Below are positions 36,438-49,505 of a stretch of DNA of 64,000 nt, in pieces (position 1 is the stretch's first letter; each line of letters starts with the position of its first letter). The notes under the pieces were generated by a model. The model was not told where the DNA came from. It made no database searches and worked only from the letters and a program-made list of their open reading frames with translations. The translations under genes were made by a program, and so were the position numbers. The stretch is from Paguma larvata. Taxonomy: Eukaryota; Chordata; Mammalia; Carnivora; Viverridae. The stretch is taken from contig CM057824.1 of assembly GCA_030068075.1 (NCBI GenBank), forward strand, positions 130,562,414 through 130,626,413, in the 5' to 3' direction.

Positions 36438-37097
36438 AAAAATAATAGAGGTACTGTTAACACTTCCAGGGCAGAGAATGCTGTGTTGGTAGGATGGAGA
36501 CAGTGAACTGGGTATACTGGAGATTTGAGCTGTTGGTGAATCATAGTGAGAGAGTAGGTCCAGAGGGAGCAGATTTGTGACGTGTACCCACAAGTACATG
36601 TGAAGTCTTGGTCCAAGAGTGTTGAACAAATTCATAATGCCTTTGGGCAAAATACATGAAGGTAGAGTTGAGTAAGTTCAAGGACAATCATTATTTTTTT
36701 ACTGAATTATGAATAATAACAGGAGACTGAGAATAACCTAAGCCATTTTTTAAGTCTTTTTAACCTAAGCCATAGAGTCATTGAAAAAGTTTAAGTCCAG
36801 AAATAAGTTTAATAAGAGCATTGAGAACTTGGAAAGTGTTGGTGTAACATGGAGTCTTTCTGAAAACTCAGTGTGGTGATGGTGGTGAAGAGAGGGATGA
36901 ACGTGAAGCTTGGAAGTAGAGCAAGTAAGTTCAGGCTGACTGACCACTTTCTCACATTGAGTTAAAGGAAAATAGAAGGATACTTACCCGAAGATAACTA
37001 GGGTCTGTTTGTGAAAAGGAGGAGGTTGAGGAAGGTGTAAAAACATTTTGGAGTTTGAGATTACATGCTCAGAATGGAAAGTTCTCTTGAAATCTTG

Positions 37098-37385
37098 GGA
37101 AATCCAAGATCAGGGCACCAGCAAACAGAGTGCTGCCGAGTTCAGGAAGCTGTCTTCCTACTCTGTCCTCATTGCTAGAATGTGCTAGGAAGCTCACTTC
37201 AGCCTCTTCGTTTAGGGCACTAATACCCTTAATGAGGCTCCATTCTCATGATCTGATCACATCCCAAAGGTCTCACCTCCCAATATCATCACAGTGGGGA
37301 TTAGGATTTCAACATTTAAATTTGAGTCAGATAGGGTGGTAGGGAGTAGGGGGAGGAGGGACACAAACTTTCATTCATAGCCGTG
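37098..37385 (-). mobile_element. ERVL-MaLR-type LTR relic (MLT1/MST-like), antisense
   Basis: The words AAATCCAAGATCAGGGCACC, GGGCACTAATACCCTTAATG, TCATGATCTGATCACATCCC, AGGTCTCACCTCCCAATATC and GGGATTAGGATTTCAACATT occur in the order of the reverse complement of an MLT1/MST LTR. A solitary, degraded LTR without internal retroviral sequence. Its right end abuts the SINE at 37390. Confidence 0.7.
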
Positions 37386-37389
37386 GTTT

Positions 37390-37601
37390 TTTTTTTTTTT
37401 TAACGTTTATTTATTTTTGAAACATAGAGACAGAGTGTGAGCAGGAGAAGGGCAGAGAGAGAGAGAGACACAGAATCTGAAGCAGGTTCCAGGCTCTGAG
37501 CCATCAGCACAGAGCCCGACGTGGGGCTTGAACTCACAGATCGTGAGATCATGACCTGAGCCGAAGTCAGTGCTCAACCGACTGAGCCACCCAGGCGCCC
37601 C
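37390..37601 (-). mobile_element. CAN/SINEC SINE
   Basis: Full minus-strand copy, flanked by CATAGCCGTGGTTT (37376) and CATAGCCGGGTTT (37602). It inserted at the edge of the MaLR LTR relic. Confidence 0.94.
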
Positions 37602-39040
37602 CATAGCCGGGTTTAAACATGGCAGCTTTCTTATTTTTTCAAGTTTCAATTTTTTTTTAACTGACCATAGGAAGTCTAGGGTATTATTATATATTTTCCA
37701 TTGCTAGATAGTGTGAGTTCCCTTATGTATTTACTTATTTTAAGGCATTTTTGGAGAATTGACTGTTTGATTTTTTTCTGTTATTTTGACAAGCACTATG
37801 GTATAAATTAGGTTTATAGAGATGAATAAAACTTGTGTCTTTTCACTCAGGGAGCTTTAAGTTTTCAATAGAGAAAACGCTTAGGCAGGCTGTTCCAATA
37901 AGTTATTGGAATTATATTGGTTATATTATATATATAATATGTTACATTTGTTATATTATTCTAATTATAACCAAACTCTCAAATATAGAATCAGTTTTTG
38001 ACATGGAAATAATATCAAAACATAATTTCGTTATATTATTTGACTAGTCTGCTTTTAGTATTAGAATTATTTTTTCAATTGTGGAAATGAGAGTGTAGTT
38101 TTATTTCAAGCTTGCTTTATGTCAAGGGAAGAACTGTGAATAAAACTACTTTTCCTAGTTTAACACATATGGTGAGTTCACGTTACAGATGTGTCAAAAA
38201 ATGGACACATTATTTGAGCCCTCTACACTTCCTTTTAAATACTCAGGAACAAATCCTGTTATGTACATTACTTCCGTAGTTATTTTAATAACTTTAATAG
38301 ACCGAAGTGGTTTCTGAATATAAATTCATAATTCTTTATGATTCCCTTTTCACTGAATTGTTTTTATTTCTTAAGTTTCTAGAGTGCACAAGGTTTTTGT
38401 TAAGATATCTCTTATGCTCATTGGCTCATCGATTGCTTTACAGCTTTGGCATTTTTCATTGGTACCAAATTTGTTGTTTTGATTCTTTAGAAGTGATGTG
38501 AGTCTCCCAATTCTAATCATCTTGTTATTGAACAAATAATGTTAAACTCATAATCCAATTCAAAAATTTATGTTGTGTGAAACTATTTACTTATTAGATT
38601 CTTTAATGAGGCCTGGCCGGCTCTTTTGAGTGAAAACCAAGTACGGTGATTCACATTTCCCAAACAGACCTTCAGTCTAAATGATTTCGAGTCATATTTG
38701 AGGTCACTTTGTTGTTGTCACTGTACTTAATCTTCCCAGCATCCTATCGTTACTGCCAGAAAACTTTGGTGTGCAGCCTGCATGTAATCAGGGACAGAAA
38801 ACTGCAGCAATGACTACTTTAACTGAATTAAAATGAGACAGTGCCATACAATATGCAGACTTATGCAAGACAAACATATTAAATGTGTCCACAAAATGCC
38901 CAAATATTCTTCTTTGGCAATACATATATAGGTAGGACATATCTATAATATACTAATACTGTTAAATAAGAATCAGTGTCTTATGTGAGTATACCTGATT
39001 GTATTTAGTATTCTCCTGGAGCGTAGGGAGACAAAACAAG

Positions 39041-39104
39041 CATGCGTGTATGTGTGTGTATGTGTGCGCGCGTGTGTGTGTGCACGTGCATGAATGCGTG
39101 TGGA
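39041..39104. repeat. TG/CG-rich alternating purine-pyrimidine tract
   Basis: GCATGCGTGTATGTGTGTG continuing through GTGTGCGCGCGTGTGTGTG and GCACGTGCATG. Alternating purine-pyrimidine with a CGCGCG centre, a sequence type that can adopt Z-DNA. Confidence 0.8.
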
Positions 39105-40074
39105 AGGTATTTAATGTTATAGTAAAAATTTTAAAATTATATAATCTACCATCAGAGATATATAATCCGTGTTTTTTGTAAGTAAGAATGTTTAAAATTA
39201 CTTTTAGTGTTCTAATACATTATCGGAGAAAGAGACTGTTCATTCGAAAGGAAACATAGCACTTCTTTGGCTGTCTCGAAGTGTGGACTTAGAAGTACAG
39301 GGAGATGAGAAGTGGGGCTCCTGTAGAAAGGTTGTGATCGTAACCCATAAATACAAATCCATGTGCTTTGATATTAAAAACCCAATAATGAAGGTATGCT
39401 TTTGTACAAATATTTGCGATTTTCTTTTTCCTTCTATTCTGACTTCCTACATTGCCTCAGACTTTAATTGTTATATTTTCCAGAGGTAATCTGTGACGGT
39501 GGTCAAGGTATATTTTGACTTAATCACAAGCAATCAGAGAACAATAGATTCTTTCTGATGTAAAATTCTTAGTTGTCATGTTGCTGGTGTGCTCTTTGTG
39601 ACTAGAATGCAAAGTAGTTTTAATCCATACATCCTTTTTTCTGTGCTGGGACGCCTGCCAAATCTATGTCTGCGATTAACTTTTGAGGTTGTCGGCTTGC
39701 AACAAATGTAGGGGCAGAAGAACTCAGGACAGTGGATTTGTATTTAATGCATATTTAACAAGAGTGTTAGCTTTCAGAATTAGGAAGCAAATAATTATCT
39801 TCATAGACCAAATTTTCGTCGGCATCACATTTGCTTTTTTAAATTGTCCTATGCTTTTAATCTAAATGTTCAACAAATTTCATGTAAAGCTGATGGAATT
39901 TAGTAAAAAATTATCTGTTAAAAATTGTGTTACGTATTTATTGATGGTATTTTAGTGTCTAGAACTCCATGCTTTTTAGCTGGAGGTGAAAGTCAGCAAC
40001 ATTCAAGAACAGTGTTACCTGATTTGCTTTAATTCTGTGGATGATTGATTAATATTCTAGCCAAATGTGATTTA

Positions 40075-40180
40075 ATGAAAAGAATGCTTGGGCTGAAAAC
40101 AAAATACCTGGGTTCATATCCATCATTGATTTAATTTCTCTGGGCTTCCATATCTTCATCTATACGAATCTGCTTTGCTT
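40075..40180 (+). repeat. MIR-like relic
   Basis: AAAATACCTGGGTTCATATC, then GGGCTTCCATATCTTCATCT match the MIR core (GACCTGGGTTCGAATC ... GCCTCAGTTTCCTCATCT). Confidence 0.55.
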
Positions 40181-40239
40181 TTGTTACGTGTTTTGTGGGC
40201 ATTCATATCATTCGTGCTGAGTAGGAATGGAAGGTAGGA

Positions 40240-40425
40240 AAATTCATATTAAGTGAATACAATACTATATCCTAGGTTCTGCAAGCTCCTCGAATGAATC
40301 TTAGTAGCAAATCTATGAGGAATGTTCATTTTATATAAATTCCCAATTTAGAAACTAAGACTCGGAAAAGGCAAATCACATGTCCAGGAGTGTCCAATTG
40401 TTAAGAGAAGAATCTGGAGTTCAAA
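40240..40425 (-). repeat. MIR-like relic
   Basis: TAGAAACTAAGACTCGGAAA and AATCTGGAGTTCAAA follow the reverse-complement MIR order. Confidence 0.5.
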
Positions 40426-40589
40426 AACCGTAATTGTCTGTCTGCTTTCGAAGTTCTTGCTCACCTGATTGTACACGGCCTTGGCTCTGTACCTTTGGCT
40501 ACAACTTCAACTCTCATGTCTTACTACCTTCATGATGATGGAGGGAAGGGAGTGATACTGAATATTTGGGAAAAGGTCTGTGAAAATAT

Positions 40590-40775
40590 AATGTTTTTTG
40601 AGCATTAACTATCCCAGACACTGTGCTAAACAGTAGACATGTATTATCTCACTTGAGCCTAAACCTTTACCTAAAGTAAATACTATAACTGAACCATTTT
40701 CGGAATATGGAAACAGTACTCAGAAACTTTAAGTGACTTTTCTAAATGTCAAGACAAGGTAACTTGACTTTAAAG
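40590..40775 (-). repeat. MIR-like relic
   Basis: CAGACACTGTGCTAAACAGT followed by TATCTCACTTGAGCCTAAAC and AAACTTTAAGTGACTTTTCT is the minus-strand MIR order. Confidence 0.65.
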
Positions 40776-40792
40776 AATGTGTCTTTGACTTC

Positions 40793-41467
40793 CAGAGGTT
40801 AGTTTCCTAATTGCTGCTGTAACAGATTACCAGATTACAGAGTTAGTGACTTAAGCAATACAGATTTATTTTTTATTATTATTCTTTTATTTTTCAGAGA
40901 GACAGAGAGAGGGTGAGTGGGAGTGGGAGAGAGGGGCTGAGAGAGAGAGAAATAGAGCCCGGCATGGGGCTCGGTTCCACAACCCTGGGATCATGACCTG
41001 AGCCAATGTTAAGAGTTGGATGCTCAAACGAATGAGCCACCCAGGTGCCGTGCAATACAGATTTTTTTGTCTTACTATTTTGGAGGTCAGAAGTCTCATG
41101 GGGCTAAAGTGAAGACGTCGGCAGGACTGTATTCTTTCTTGAGCTCTGAGAATCTGTGTCCTTTCCTTTGCTCATGCCCCCTCCACTGCTTCAAAGCCAG
41201 AGTGTAGAATGTTCACAATTCTCCCTCCCTCTCCTTCCCTCTCTCTGTTTCCTCTTCTTTTATTCGCCTTCATCTGAATCACCCACCTCCCTTTTCCTTT
41301 ATCAGGGGCCTTGTCATGATAATGAGTGCATATAGATAAATCAGGGTAATCTCCCCATCTCAAAATTTTTAAGCATTTCTGCAAATTCTCTTTTGCCATG
41401 TAAGGCCACATTCACAGCTTCTGGGGATTAGGGTGAGGACATTTTCGAGGGTCATTTTTTATCTGAC
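40793..41467 (-). mobile_element. MLT1-like ERVL-MaLR LTR relic, split by a SINE
   Basis: The left part (40793-40867) has TTAGTTTCCTAATTGCTGCT and GTAACAGATTACCAGATTAC, the reverse complement of the MLT1 3' end. The right part (41052-41467) has TTTTGGAGGTCAGAAGTCTC, GGGTAATCTCCCCATCTCAA and CTTTTGCCATGTAAGGCCAC. Solitary and degraded, with no retroviral reading frame. Confidence 0.8.
40868..41051 (-). mobile_element. CAN/SINEC SINE inside the MLT1-like LTR
   Basis: Minus-strand copy ending GAGCCACCCAGGTGCCGT. Flanked by the perfect 13-bp repeat GCAATACAGATTT (40855-40867 and 41052-41064), which belongs to the LTR sequence. Confidence 0.94.
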
Positions 41468-42164
41468 CACAAGTATACTTTACAATGCGTGATGTGAAGG
41501 GAGATAAGTTGAAGAACATTAGTTCTCTCTGTGAAGAGCTCAGAAGAGAGGATTCAATATTAATTGATTAGTCAGAGAAATGTTAACACATTTAAACTTA
41601 GCAGCTAATGTTTGAAATTTACAAAATGCAAAAATGTGAAGATACAGTGGACTTCAAAAGTTGTATAAATTGTATGACAAGAAACTCATCACAATAATTT
41701 TAACCGATAAATATTAGTGTTAATACATTTATCTAAATACATTTACCTAAATGTATTAACAGTTAATGTAAAAAGATAATGGCATGGACTAAGGTGAATA
41801 GAGAAAGTGTTTCATTTTCAATGAATTTTCATTTAATTTTCTGTGGAATTAAAAAACACCTACATTAAGAAATATTTTAACAGCATAGCACTTCATTCTT
41901 TGCAAAAAAAATTTCCAGTCTGTGTTTCCATTTGATTGAATATTAATCTTAGAGATAATAGAACTGATGCTTTTAAAATCATTTTACAAATACATTATGT
42001 CTCTTGAGGCATGATAACTCACATGTACCATTAGTTTTAGGATTTATTTTTTTCTGCCATTTTTAATTTTGTATTTGCCATTTTATACTGAGTTGTTTTT
42101 TAACGTGCTGTAATGATTTTTAAAGACTAGACAGGGTATTAATCCTAATAAACAAAATGCCGTC

Positions 42165-42300
42165 CTGAGACATGGTGAGTTTTAGCAAATTCCCCAGAGT
42201 CACAAAGCTAATTGGTAATAGAGCCTCGCCTGCTACTTTATTCACTGGACGCCCACTCTAAAGTGATGGCTCCTGGGTTCAACTGCTTCCCAAATTCTAA
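42165..42300 (-). repeat. Possible MIR relic
   Basis: CCCAGAGTCACAAAGCTAAT, then TAGAGCCTCGCCTGC, resembles the minus-strand MIR 5' part. Weak. Confidence 0.4.
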
Positions 42301-43042
42301 GACAGAACTTAATGAGTGCTTGACCTTCTGATTTTACTACACTTTTTTTCTGATTTTACATACTATAATATACAAATGAACCTGAATAGGTTAATTATAT
42401 ATAATGCAATATTATATATGTATTTAACATGTATAATTACAGTGCATTATGAAACTATGACAGAATAGGTTCATTGTATAATATAGTAATTGGCAAGACT
42501 AGTCTTCTGTGTTGTAATCTAGAGCATCTTGATCGTGGTAGATGAAATCTCTGCATCTTGTGAAACTCTCGAAGTAGGCCTTTACTATGCAAGTGGGCAG
42601 TGATGGCGGATGGAATTAGCAAGTAAACCTGAACCATATTTAGTGTTCTGAAATAAGCCTTTGCTAAGTTAACTGATCATTTTTGCCTCAATATGTATTA
42701 ATATTTATTAAATATATTCCCTCTCTTTCCCTCCATCTCTCTCTCTCACACACACATACTCACAATTTCATCATCTTTATTTGTAAATGTATGTATCGGA
42801 TGTTGTCATATAGTGTTTATATGGTTTCAGTAGATTTTTTTACTTTTGTAATCTTCAGAGGTCTTAATATAGAGGATGCTTTATGGTGGAGGCACATTAA
42901 GGTAAAAGTGGTTTGCTAAATTTCAATATTGATTAGATATTTTTAAACTTAGCAAAGATTGTTATTCTCTTTGATGTGCTATCTGTGTAATAGTGAACAA
43001 TCTAATTTAGGAAAATTTCTAACTGTTTTTCACCCTTTTAAA

Positions 43043-43243
43043 GTTTATTTATCTTGAGGTAGAGAGAGCATGAACGGGAGGGGCAGGAAAGAGAGAGAGA
43101 GGGAGAGAGAGGATCCTAAGCAGGATCCGCATTGTCCCTGCAGAGCCTGATGCGGGCCTTAATCTCACCGACCTGTGAGATCATGACCTGAACCGAAATC
43201 AAGAGTCAGATACTTAACTGACTGAGCTAGCCAGGCATTCCTG
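43043..43243 (-). mobile_element. CAN/SINEC SINE, diverged
   Basis: The head complement GAGCTAGCCAGGCATTCC and the GA-rich block are clear. Flanked by ACCCTTTTAAA (43032-43042 and 43250-43260). Confidence 0.9.
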
Positions 43244-44074
43244 TGTTAGACCCTTTTAAACTAATTTATTTAAAACAATTGGTTTCATTCCAGATTAGTC
43301 TATAGATAATTTTCTTTAGGAAGTGATTTCCACCTAGTACAACATATTATAGCCACCAGTGATTATGGAAATGGAAATGAAACTACAGAAGTTAAAATAT
43401 TTTTATTTATTGTTTCGTAAGGAAAGTACATTGCAATTTATGTTTACTTAAGCATAATATATAAAATGGCTATTTTAAAGTTACAGTTTTCTGTGAGATT
43501 TCCCTTGGCATGTAAGCTAATAAGTCTCTATGATCTCTTCTTCCAAAGAATCACTGGTGTTATTAGTCTGTGTGTTATAGGGTGGCTACCTATTAACACC
43601 AGAAAATGTTATTGTAATTGCCAGAAACCCTATCAGGAAATAATTCTAATGTCTATATTACCTCAATTTGAAAAGAAAAGTATGCGTTGACTATAGCAAA
43701 TCAAAATAATCTAAATACTCAGTATTTCATATCAACATTCTGCATTTTGCCTTAGTTCTAAAATATGGCTTATCTCTTATGTTTTTTTTTTAAGGAATAT
43801 AATTATAGTGCATTATGAAACTATAACAGAATGTTATTTCACTGTAGTAGTCAAGTACTAATTTACTCAAACAATAGAATAGTCAAAGACACAAGTATTA
43901 ACTTATTTGAGGTAAATTAATGGTTATTGGTCCTTGGAACAAACTCATCATTACTGTTTTATGACCTGAGTCTCATTTTCATAAATGATAAATTTATGAA
44001 GTTTAGAAATTTATCCATACACCTTGGCAAAATTCTGTTCTGTTTCTGGTAGTAACTTTAATTCCTAACAGGAC

Positions 44075-44097
44075 TTTTTTTTTTTTTTTTTTTTTTT
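44075..44097. repeat. T23 homopolymer
   Basis: An uninterrupted run of 23 T with no SINE or L1 body recognised on either side. Confidence 0.95.
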
Positions 44098-44385
44098 AGC
44101 GTGGGATGATAAAGTGTTAGGTGACCATAGCTAAGACCGTGGTGTCAGAAGAAAATGTTTGTGTTTCTTACAAATGGAATGATGTTGATTATAGAATGTA
44201 ATTTTCAGTGGTAGTTCATGCTTTCCTGTTACCTTGTGTGTTCATATTCTCCTAAAAGCTACTAAACCATTTAAGAGTTTCCAAGAAGACAAGTGATTTT
44301 ATGGATGATACTTAAACTCTTCAAAATGAAAGAGTGAAGTCAAATGACTTTTAATTGATTATTCACTTCAAGTTGTTTATTTTCC

Positions 44386-44408
44386 ATATATATATAAATA
44401 TACATATA

Positions 44409-44425
<17 letters not shown>
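44386..44425. repeat. (AT)n microsatellite
   Basis: TATATA-type repeats with two interruptions, merging into the T tract of the adjoining SINE. Confidence 0.93.
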
Positions 44426-44439
<14 letters not shown>

Positions 44440-44526
44440 AAGTAGGCTCCACACCCAACGTGTGGCTCGAACTCACAGCTTTGAGATCAAGATCACTTTC
44501 CACCACCTGAGAAGCCAAGCACCTCT
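44426..44526 (-). mobile_element. CAN/SINEC SINE, truncated and diverged
   Basis: AAGTAGGCTCCACACCCAAC and TGGCTCGAACTCACAGCTTT preserve the B-box half, but the head is poorly kept and the pyrimidine-rich block is missing. Confidence 0.75.
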
Positions 44527-47037
44527 GTTCCATGTATTTCTTAAATGATAAGAAATACAAGGCATTTGTTATATTTACAGGCTCTATTTTAGGCTAACAT
44601 GTTCAATAAGATAGCACAGATAAGCACTAATTGGCTAATTTGCAGCCTAAAGTTAATTGTTAAGTCTTCATGACTACCATAAATGAAAGTGTAAGAGAAC
44701 ATTATGGAGATCAGAATTTGTCAGTGAGATATTGTAACCTAAAAGCGGGGTAGGTGGAGAAGAATAATTTGGTTTGAATGGACTGATTCATTTTGACATG
44801 CAGTTACTTTATATACCACATGCTTTAAGTTGGTATGTTTACTTGATTAAAATTGGAAACTATAGAGTAAAATGATTCAATTTTCTGATAATTTTGATCT
44901 TAATGATCACAGAACTTGTCTACTCAAAAAGCGGAATACCCATTTTAATGACATATTAATGCAAATAGTATCATTTGTCTTGCGCTATCTTGTTATTCTA
45001 CTTAATCTGCTCATGAGATTATGAAAAATGGGAGGAAAAGATACCGAAGATGGTCTCTTTTGTCTTTTAGCCTTAATTTGTAGTTCACTTTGCACTGTTT
45101 CTCTTCACAATTGCCTTAAGATTTTTCTTACTACTACTGTTAAATTACCAATTGGCATGATCTAAATCTAAATTTGGCTCACAAGATTGATTTTTATTGT
45201 GAATACAGAGATTAAGAAGCAGATCAATAGACATGCTAAGCATCACTGAGTCATTTTCCCCCAAAAAGAATATATACAGATCTACAGAAATTGTTTGAGC
45301 TAAAATTTTTGTATGTAAAAGGAATTCCGTAAATTAATTTGCTGTGTTAAATGGTTTTATTCTCAAAAAGAAATAAAAATTATAAATTGCTCTTTGCCAA
45401 GAGAACCCAAATCCTAATCTTCTACTGTCACTTCTGAAATTTACTGATTTATTTAATCCCAGTTTGACTGTGGACTGAATGCATAAGCAGTCTTCATGCT
45501 CAGTAGGTTTCAATTAGGATGGCTTTGCACAGGGAGCACTCTGACAAGGCAGAACCTCTTTCTTCTATTGGAAGACATTCTTTCAATATTTATCATCTTA
45601 GAATGTTAACCAGACTACTCACCTTTCCAACCACACTACCAACAGATATATTTCTTGGTCAGAGAAAGTAAGACCTATAACTATGAAGTTTGTTTGTCCA
45701 TTAATCTCCATAAAGAAATGTTTCCCACACTTACTCTTTTACAGTTTTTGATGTTTCCTTTAATTAAACAAGTAGATGTAACAGGCCCATTAATATAAAT
45801 TCATTCTTTGACAGTAGTAGATTAGCGAGGGATATCTTTTTCAGAGGGAACAGCAAATCGTGTAGAAAAATAATGTAACTTCAGGAAAAAAATCAGGGCT
45901 ATATTGAAATTTATGCATATGTTAAATTAATATTTTAATACTCTTTTCAGTTTTTGATGTGTGAAAACATTAAAATTTAAAATGAGAATATTTTCCCAGC
46001 AACCCCATAACTTTCTGCCTTGGACGTATGCAAATCACTGAAGTTGCCCGAGGGTCACTCATGGTGTTCTCTCTCAAGTACAGCACTAAATGTTAGGATT
46101 GCTTGTTGATATCTAATCCTCAGTTAACATCATAAATCAGCACTTGTCAGATCAGGGAAGCATATTAACTAGAGTTATTATATTTCAAAACAGTTAGGAG
46201 TGTTTTTTATTCTGACAGCTTCCCAGAGAGGGGAGTCTGTGATGAGAGGCTACAGATGATTCACACCGGTAAGGAGGCTACACGTTGCCAGTTATTGCTG
46301 TTAAGGGCAACCTCAGAGAGCACATCGTAATTCTCTCTAGAGTCCTCCGTTTTAATTCTTGTCACGCCACAAAGTTATTTACTCCCTTTACCAAGCTAAC
46401 AGCTGCCAGCCAAGTGCAGTTTTATGGAGTTATAGAATTTTAGAAAGGGTTGAGGGGGAACTATACAGGATACCTATGAGTCTTCATTTTCCTGTTGAAG
46501 ATACCGATGCCTTTTCATTATTGGGGACTTACTACGTTCTGGCCTAGAGAAGGTGTTTAATTTGCTTACATCAAATTATACAACCGACTTGTCCTGTTCT
46601 AGCATCCAATTCATTCATTTTCTTTCTCTGTCTCTCTCAATGCATTGTTACCTACAAAAAAAAAAAATTCCTTTGTTTGTGGAAGAAACCAGTGGAAACC
46701 TCTATATCTATATAGAAATAGTGCAATAGTCTACAATAACTTTGTCACAAAAATAAGTATAATTTATCCAGATTTAAAAAAAAAGCAAAGAAAGTATCAA
46801 TTGAAAAAGAGTTTTCTGATAGCCTCATATTTGTAAAGGGCCATAATAGTAACATAGAACCAATGAATACAGAACAACATTCCTTCTCTCTGAGAATATT
46901 ACAAAATTATCATAGCCAAGAATAAAGTGAGGCTTTTGGAAAATGTTGACAACAATAAAAAGTCACTTGGTGAACTGTGGTGTGATGTAAAAAGATGCTT
47001 TCACTCACAATTATGTAAATAGATGGGTTTTCTTTAA
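44527..47037. other. AT-rich intronic sequence, nothing recognised
   Basis: No interspersed repeat or exon recognised apart from simple A-rich and T-rich runs. Confidence 0.55.
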
Positions 47038-47223
47038 GTGCTTATTTATTTATCTTTGAGACAGAAAGAGAGAGAGAACCAGGAAGAAACAGAGAGAGAG
47101 AGAATCCCAAGCAAGCTCCTTGCAGAGTCTGATGCAGGGCTCAATCTTATGAACCCATGAGATCATGACCTGAGCCAAAATCAAGAGTTGGATGCATAAC
47201 TAACTGAGCCACCCAGATGCCCC
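47038..47223 (-). mobile_element. CAN/SINEC SINE, diverged
   Basis: A GA-rich block, TGAGATCATGACCTGAGCC and the head complement GAGCCACCCAGATGCCCC. No clear target-site duplication. Confidence 0.9.
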
Positions 47224-48555
47224 TGGATAGCTTAAATAAAACAACTGTATGGTTAGCTAATAACAGAGAAGTGACTGATGCACCATTCATTTTTAATTCT
47301 TTGAGAATGATTTTCAGAAGAGATAGTTAGGCGGCACTGATAGTAGAGTTAGGTGAAGAGTCTTTAAGAAAACAATTATCCTAAATGTTTTTCATCTTCC
47401 TTATTCCAATAGATTATATTACAAAATAGTACCTGAACCTAGGTGAGAACATTTTATGATGTAGTCTTTGAAGTAGGGAAAGTTGCTCTGAAGATGTGAA
47501 CTTCTTGAGTTTTTCACGATACAACAAACTATAGGTATGCAAATTTGACTTGGTTTTGGGGAAAGACTTCAAAGTACACTAAATAGCATGCGTGTGTGTG
47601 TACGTACTTGTACCCGCAAACACTTGAGCTGGAAGAGGGAAAGTAGTGATTGTTCAGATGTTGTTTGACTTTGTGGTTAGTCATTGGACTGATTAGTAGG
47701 CAAAGGTTTTAAACCTGAATATGAGCTCAGCATTTACTAGAAGCCTATCTGGTGAGTAATAGGGAGAAATATGGACAGAATAATTGATTTGTAATAGGTT
47801 AAATGTGTCAAACTTTATTAATTTTAGGCAGAGTGGAACACTTTTTAGGATGTTTACACTTTATTTTATAAATAATAACACATATACAAAGACAAGGATT
47901 ATGCTGTTTAAACAGATTAAGAATCTAAAATTTAGAAAGTGTCTGGATATTGTTCCGTAGGGTAAATAGACTTAAATCTCTCCTTGCTTTGTGGGGCAAG
48001 CCTTTTATATTTCTAGGAATTAACAGGGAGGTAAGACTTACCTTCCTAAATTTAGAAGTGTTAATGCAGAAGTCTCAGGGATTTGTTTTTTCATGTATCT
48101 TAAATTCTTTGAGTTTGAATTTTTTATCTGTAAATGAGGAATGTGGCCAACTAAAAAATGAAGTGTGAATTATTCCCTTCAGACCCTTCATTCCCCATAG
48201 CAGCTGTTATACAGGTTGATGTGAGGCACCTGAAATGAACTAGGTTCTAAATGATGAGGAATTGAGTTGGCTCAGTAAATGGAATGCAAGCTTTATATAG
48301 ATCTTATTTTCTGCAAGAGCTGTGCTTGATCAATAGGTTTAAATAACAACAAACCTAATTTTCTTAGAGAACACATTACCACATTTTCTGTCTTGAAAGC
48401 TTTATAAAAAGGCAAGAGAAACAAAATGAAATGTCTTAAATCCAAATATCAGGAACAGTATTCGATTTTATTTTAACACGTACCATCACCATAACTTACC
48501 TACCATTTATGTTTCTTAATCATTATACCAAGAAATGGCAGACATTATTTTTATT

Positions 48556-48586
48556 TTTGAAAAGTTTATTTCTTTATTTTGAGGTG

Positions 48587-48626
<40 letters not shown>

Positions 48627-48760
48627 GAGAGAGAACATGTGCACACCTGTGCTGTCAGTGCAGAGCCCAATGCAGGGCTCAGTCCCACGAACCGTGAGAT
48701 CATGAAATGAGCTGAAATCAAGAGTTGTGCGTTGAATGGACTGAGCCACCCAGGTGCCCT
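48556..48760 (-). mobile_element. CAN/SINEC SINE with (GA)n expansion
   Basis: The head complement is GAGCCACCCAGGTGCCCT. The normal GA-rich block has become a long GA microsatellite at 48589-48634. The overlapping reading frames with runs of Arg-Glu or Ser-Leu are read through this microsatellite. Confidence 0.92.
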
Positions 48761-49309
48761 GCCATTGTTTTTGTTAAAAGATAAATTGAGGCACATTGGT
48801 ATTTTCAAGAGTCAGAGCATACATTGATTCAAATGGGGCAACACCAAACTCAAAGTGGTTTACGAGGATTCCACTAAAGAGCTAAGGGAGAGGTTTTAGT
48901 AGAGAAGATGTGGAAACAAATTAAGGATATTGTTTGCAAAGCTATAGTTTTGAGCAATTCCCTTATTTGAGAAAGCCTAGTTGGCCATTTTTGACTGGGT
49001 GTTTTTATGTTTCATTTTTCTAGGATTTAACATTTGGTTTCGGTTTCTTTACAAGGCTACCAAAGGCTTTAGAACCACCCCAGTCTACTTCCTTCCTTGT
49101 TTAACTAGTTTAACATTTTAAAACATTGAAATGGTAACTAATTTACAAATATGAATTATATCTGAGTAAACATCTGTATGTGAAGCCACAGTCCAATTTA
49201 AGGGAACCGGTTATTCCTTTCCCTGTCTGATGCCCTCTGTAAATGGCTATATGAAAGTCCATGACAGTATCTCAAACACAGTAATTGGATTTATATAGGA
49301 AATAGAGTT

Positions 49310-49505
49310 CAGTGGTTAAAACCTAGGGCTCTGAACTCAGTATAACTAATACAGAATTCTGGGGACACAGGATGGAATCTAGGCTGAGTAATTTAATCTT
49401 CTGCAAAATAAGAATGATTATCTCATGGTGTTATTTTGAGAATTAAATGAGATATATAAATAAATTGGATGGTACATTTCTTGCACCTAGTAAGTAGCAT
49501 TTGTT
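49310..49505 (+). repeat. MIR-like relic
   Basis: AGTGGTTAAAACCTAGGGCT, CTGCAAAATAAGAATGATTA and TTTTGAGAATTAAATGAGAT match the MIR order over its whole length. Confidence 0.7.

Noticed and set aside
37923..37940. Perfect 18-bp AT palindrome
   Set aside because: Composed only of A and T in AT-rich DNA; such palindromes arise readily by chance.
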